Source: Scleromatobacter sp038243995
Lineage (GTDB): Bacteria > Pseudomonadota > Gammaproteobacteria > Burkholderiales > Burkholderiaceae_C
NCBI GenBank assembly: GCA_038243995.1
Contig: JBBRTV010000018.1
Coordinates: 52,599 to 116,598, forward strand
Direction: 5' to 3'
Length of the DNA stretch: 64,000 nt
Position numbers and translations under genes: made by a program. The notes beneath the pieces are model-generated. The model had not been told where the DNA came from and ran no database searches. It saw nothing but the letters and a program-made list of their open reading frames with translations. This document shows positions 63,869 to 64,000 of this stretch, piece after piece. Position 1 is the first letter of the stretch; every line of letters begins with the position of its first letter.

Positions 63869-64000
63869 TCAGTGGTTGGCGTTGTTGCCTTGTGGACCAG
63901 CATCCGGTAGCAATGCGCGCGCAGGCGAAGTCACCGCCTTTTCGCCTTCGGCTTGGGTGCGGTCAGAGCAATACACTCGACCAAGTTCAGCGCCGCCAGC
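63869..64000 (-). CDS. Possible 3' end of a gene (runs off the window)
   Basis: An open minus-strand frame from the right edge to a stop at 63869-63871 (ending LLPDAGPQGNNANH). 43 residues, low third-position GC, no motif. Between 63735 and 63868 nothing is seen. A weak call based on the open frame only. Confidence 0.3.
   Translation of the reverse strand, partial: AGGAELGRVYCSDRTQAEGEKAVTSPARALLPDAGPQGNNANH

Overview
The window is GC-rich, roughly 68-70% by eye, with a short lower-GC stretch after about 62.1 kb. Gene content and style suggest a motile betaproteobacterium, most likely Burkholderiales-like. The clues are a peritrichous-type fli layout, a thiC-thiO-thiS-thiG-thiD/E cluster behind a TPP riboswitch, DUF1800/DUF1501 pairs and a Pat-type acyl-CoA synthetase/GNAT fusion. 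No 16S or other phylogenetic marker is present, so the assignment is an inference.

Layout. (1) 0-6.4 kb: the end of a TPR protein, two near-identical short flagellins separated by strong hairpins, then fliD, fliS, fliT and a YcgR-type c-di-GMP brake. (2) 6.5-20.3 kb: a non-flagellar block. It holds a membrane diguanylate cyclase, a DUF1579 protein, a GST, a DUF2272 lipoprotein, an unknown secreted protein, a GlxA-type AraC regulator, two secreted glycoside hydrolases (GH18 and GH26) with ricin-type lectin repeats, a 56-residue ORF and a DUF1800/DUF1501 export pair. (3) 20.6-32.7 kb: fliE diverging from fliFGHIJK, then fliLMNOPQR. This is the layout known from enteric region IIIb and encodes the MS ring, the C ring (with switch), the ATPase complex and the export gate. 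Good or partial sigma-28 boxes precede fliC1, fliD, fliE and fliF. (4) 32.8-38.9 kb: a large BTAD/ATPase regulator, a secreted unknown protein and a pabB-pabC fusion. (5) 38.9-45.4 kb: the thiamin operon on the minus strand under a TPP riboswitch. (6) 45.6-48.7 kb: a tightly overlapping four-gene lipid-modification-like operon (CFAS-type methyltransferase, DUF2878, DUF1295, DUF6134-like). (7) 48.9-58.2 kb: a protein acetyltransferase, a collagen-like lipoprotein, an MFS transporter, a beta/gamma-crystallin protein, a porin plus PstS-like binding protein, and a chemoreceptor. (8) 58.3-58.9 kb: a scar made of three truncated gene ends (methyltransferase, OsmC, AraC). (9) 58.9-61.8 kb: a 962-residue multi-membrane protein with a C-terminal TIR/deoxyribosyltransferase-like domain. 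(10) 62.3-64 kb: a Gre-type factor, a 59-residue membrane protein, a DUF3429 protein and a possible partial gene, in a less GC-rich style.

How it works together. The flagellar genes give filament, cap, chaperones, basal body and export gate. The neighbouring diguanylate cyclase and YcgR brake link motility to c-di-GMP, and the chemoreceptor at 56.7 kb follows a porin/binding-protein pair. The best candidate for something undescribed is the membrane-anchored TIR/NDT-like protein at 58.9-61.8 kb beside the gene graveyard. The CFAS/DUF2878/DUF1295/DUF6134 operon and the unknown secreted protein at 11.1 kb come next.
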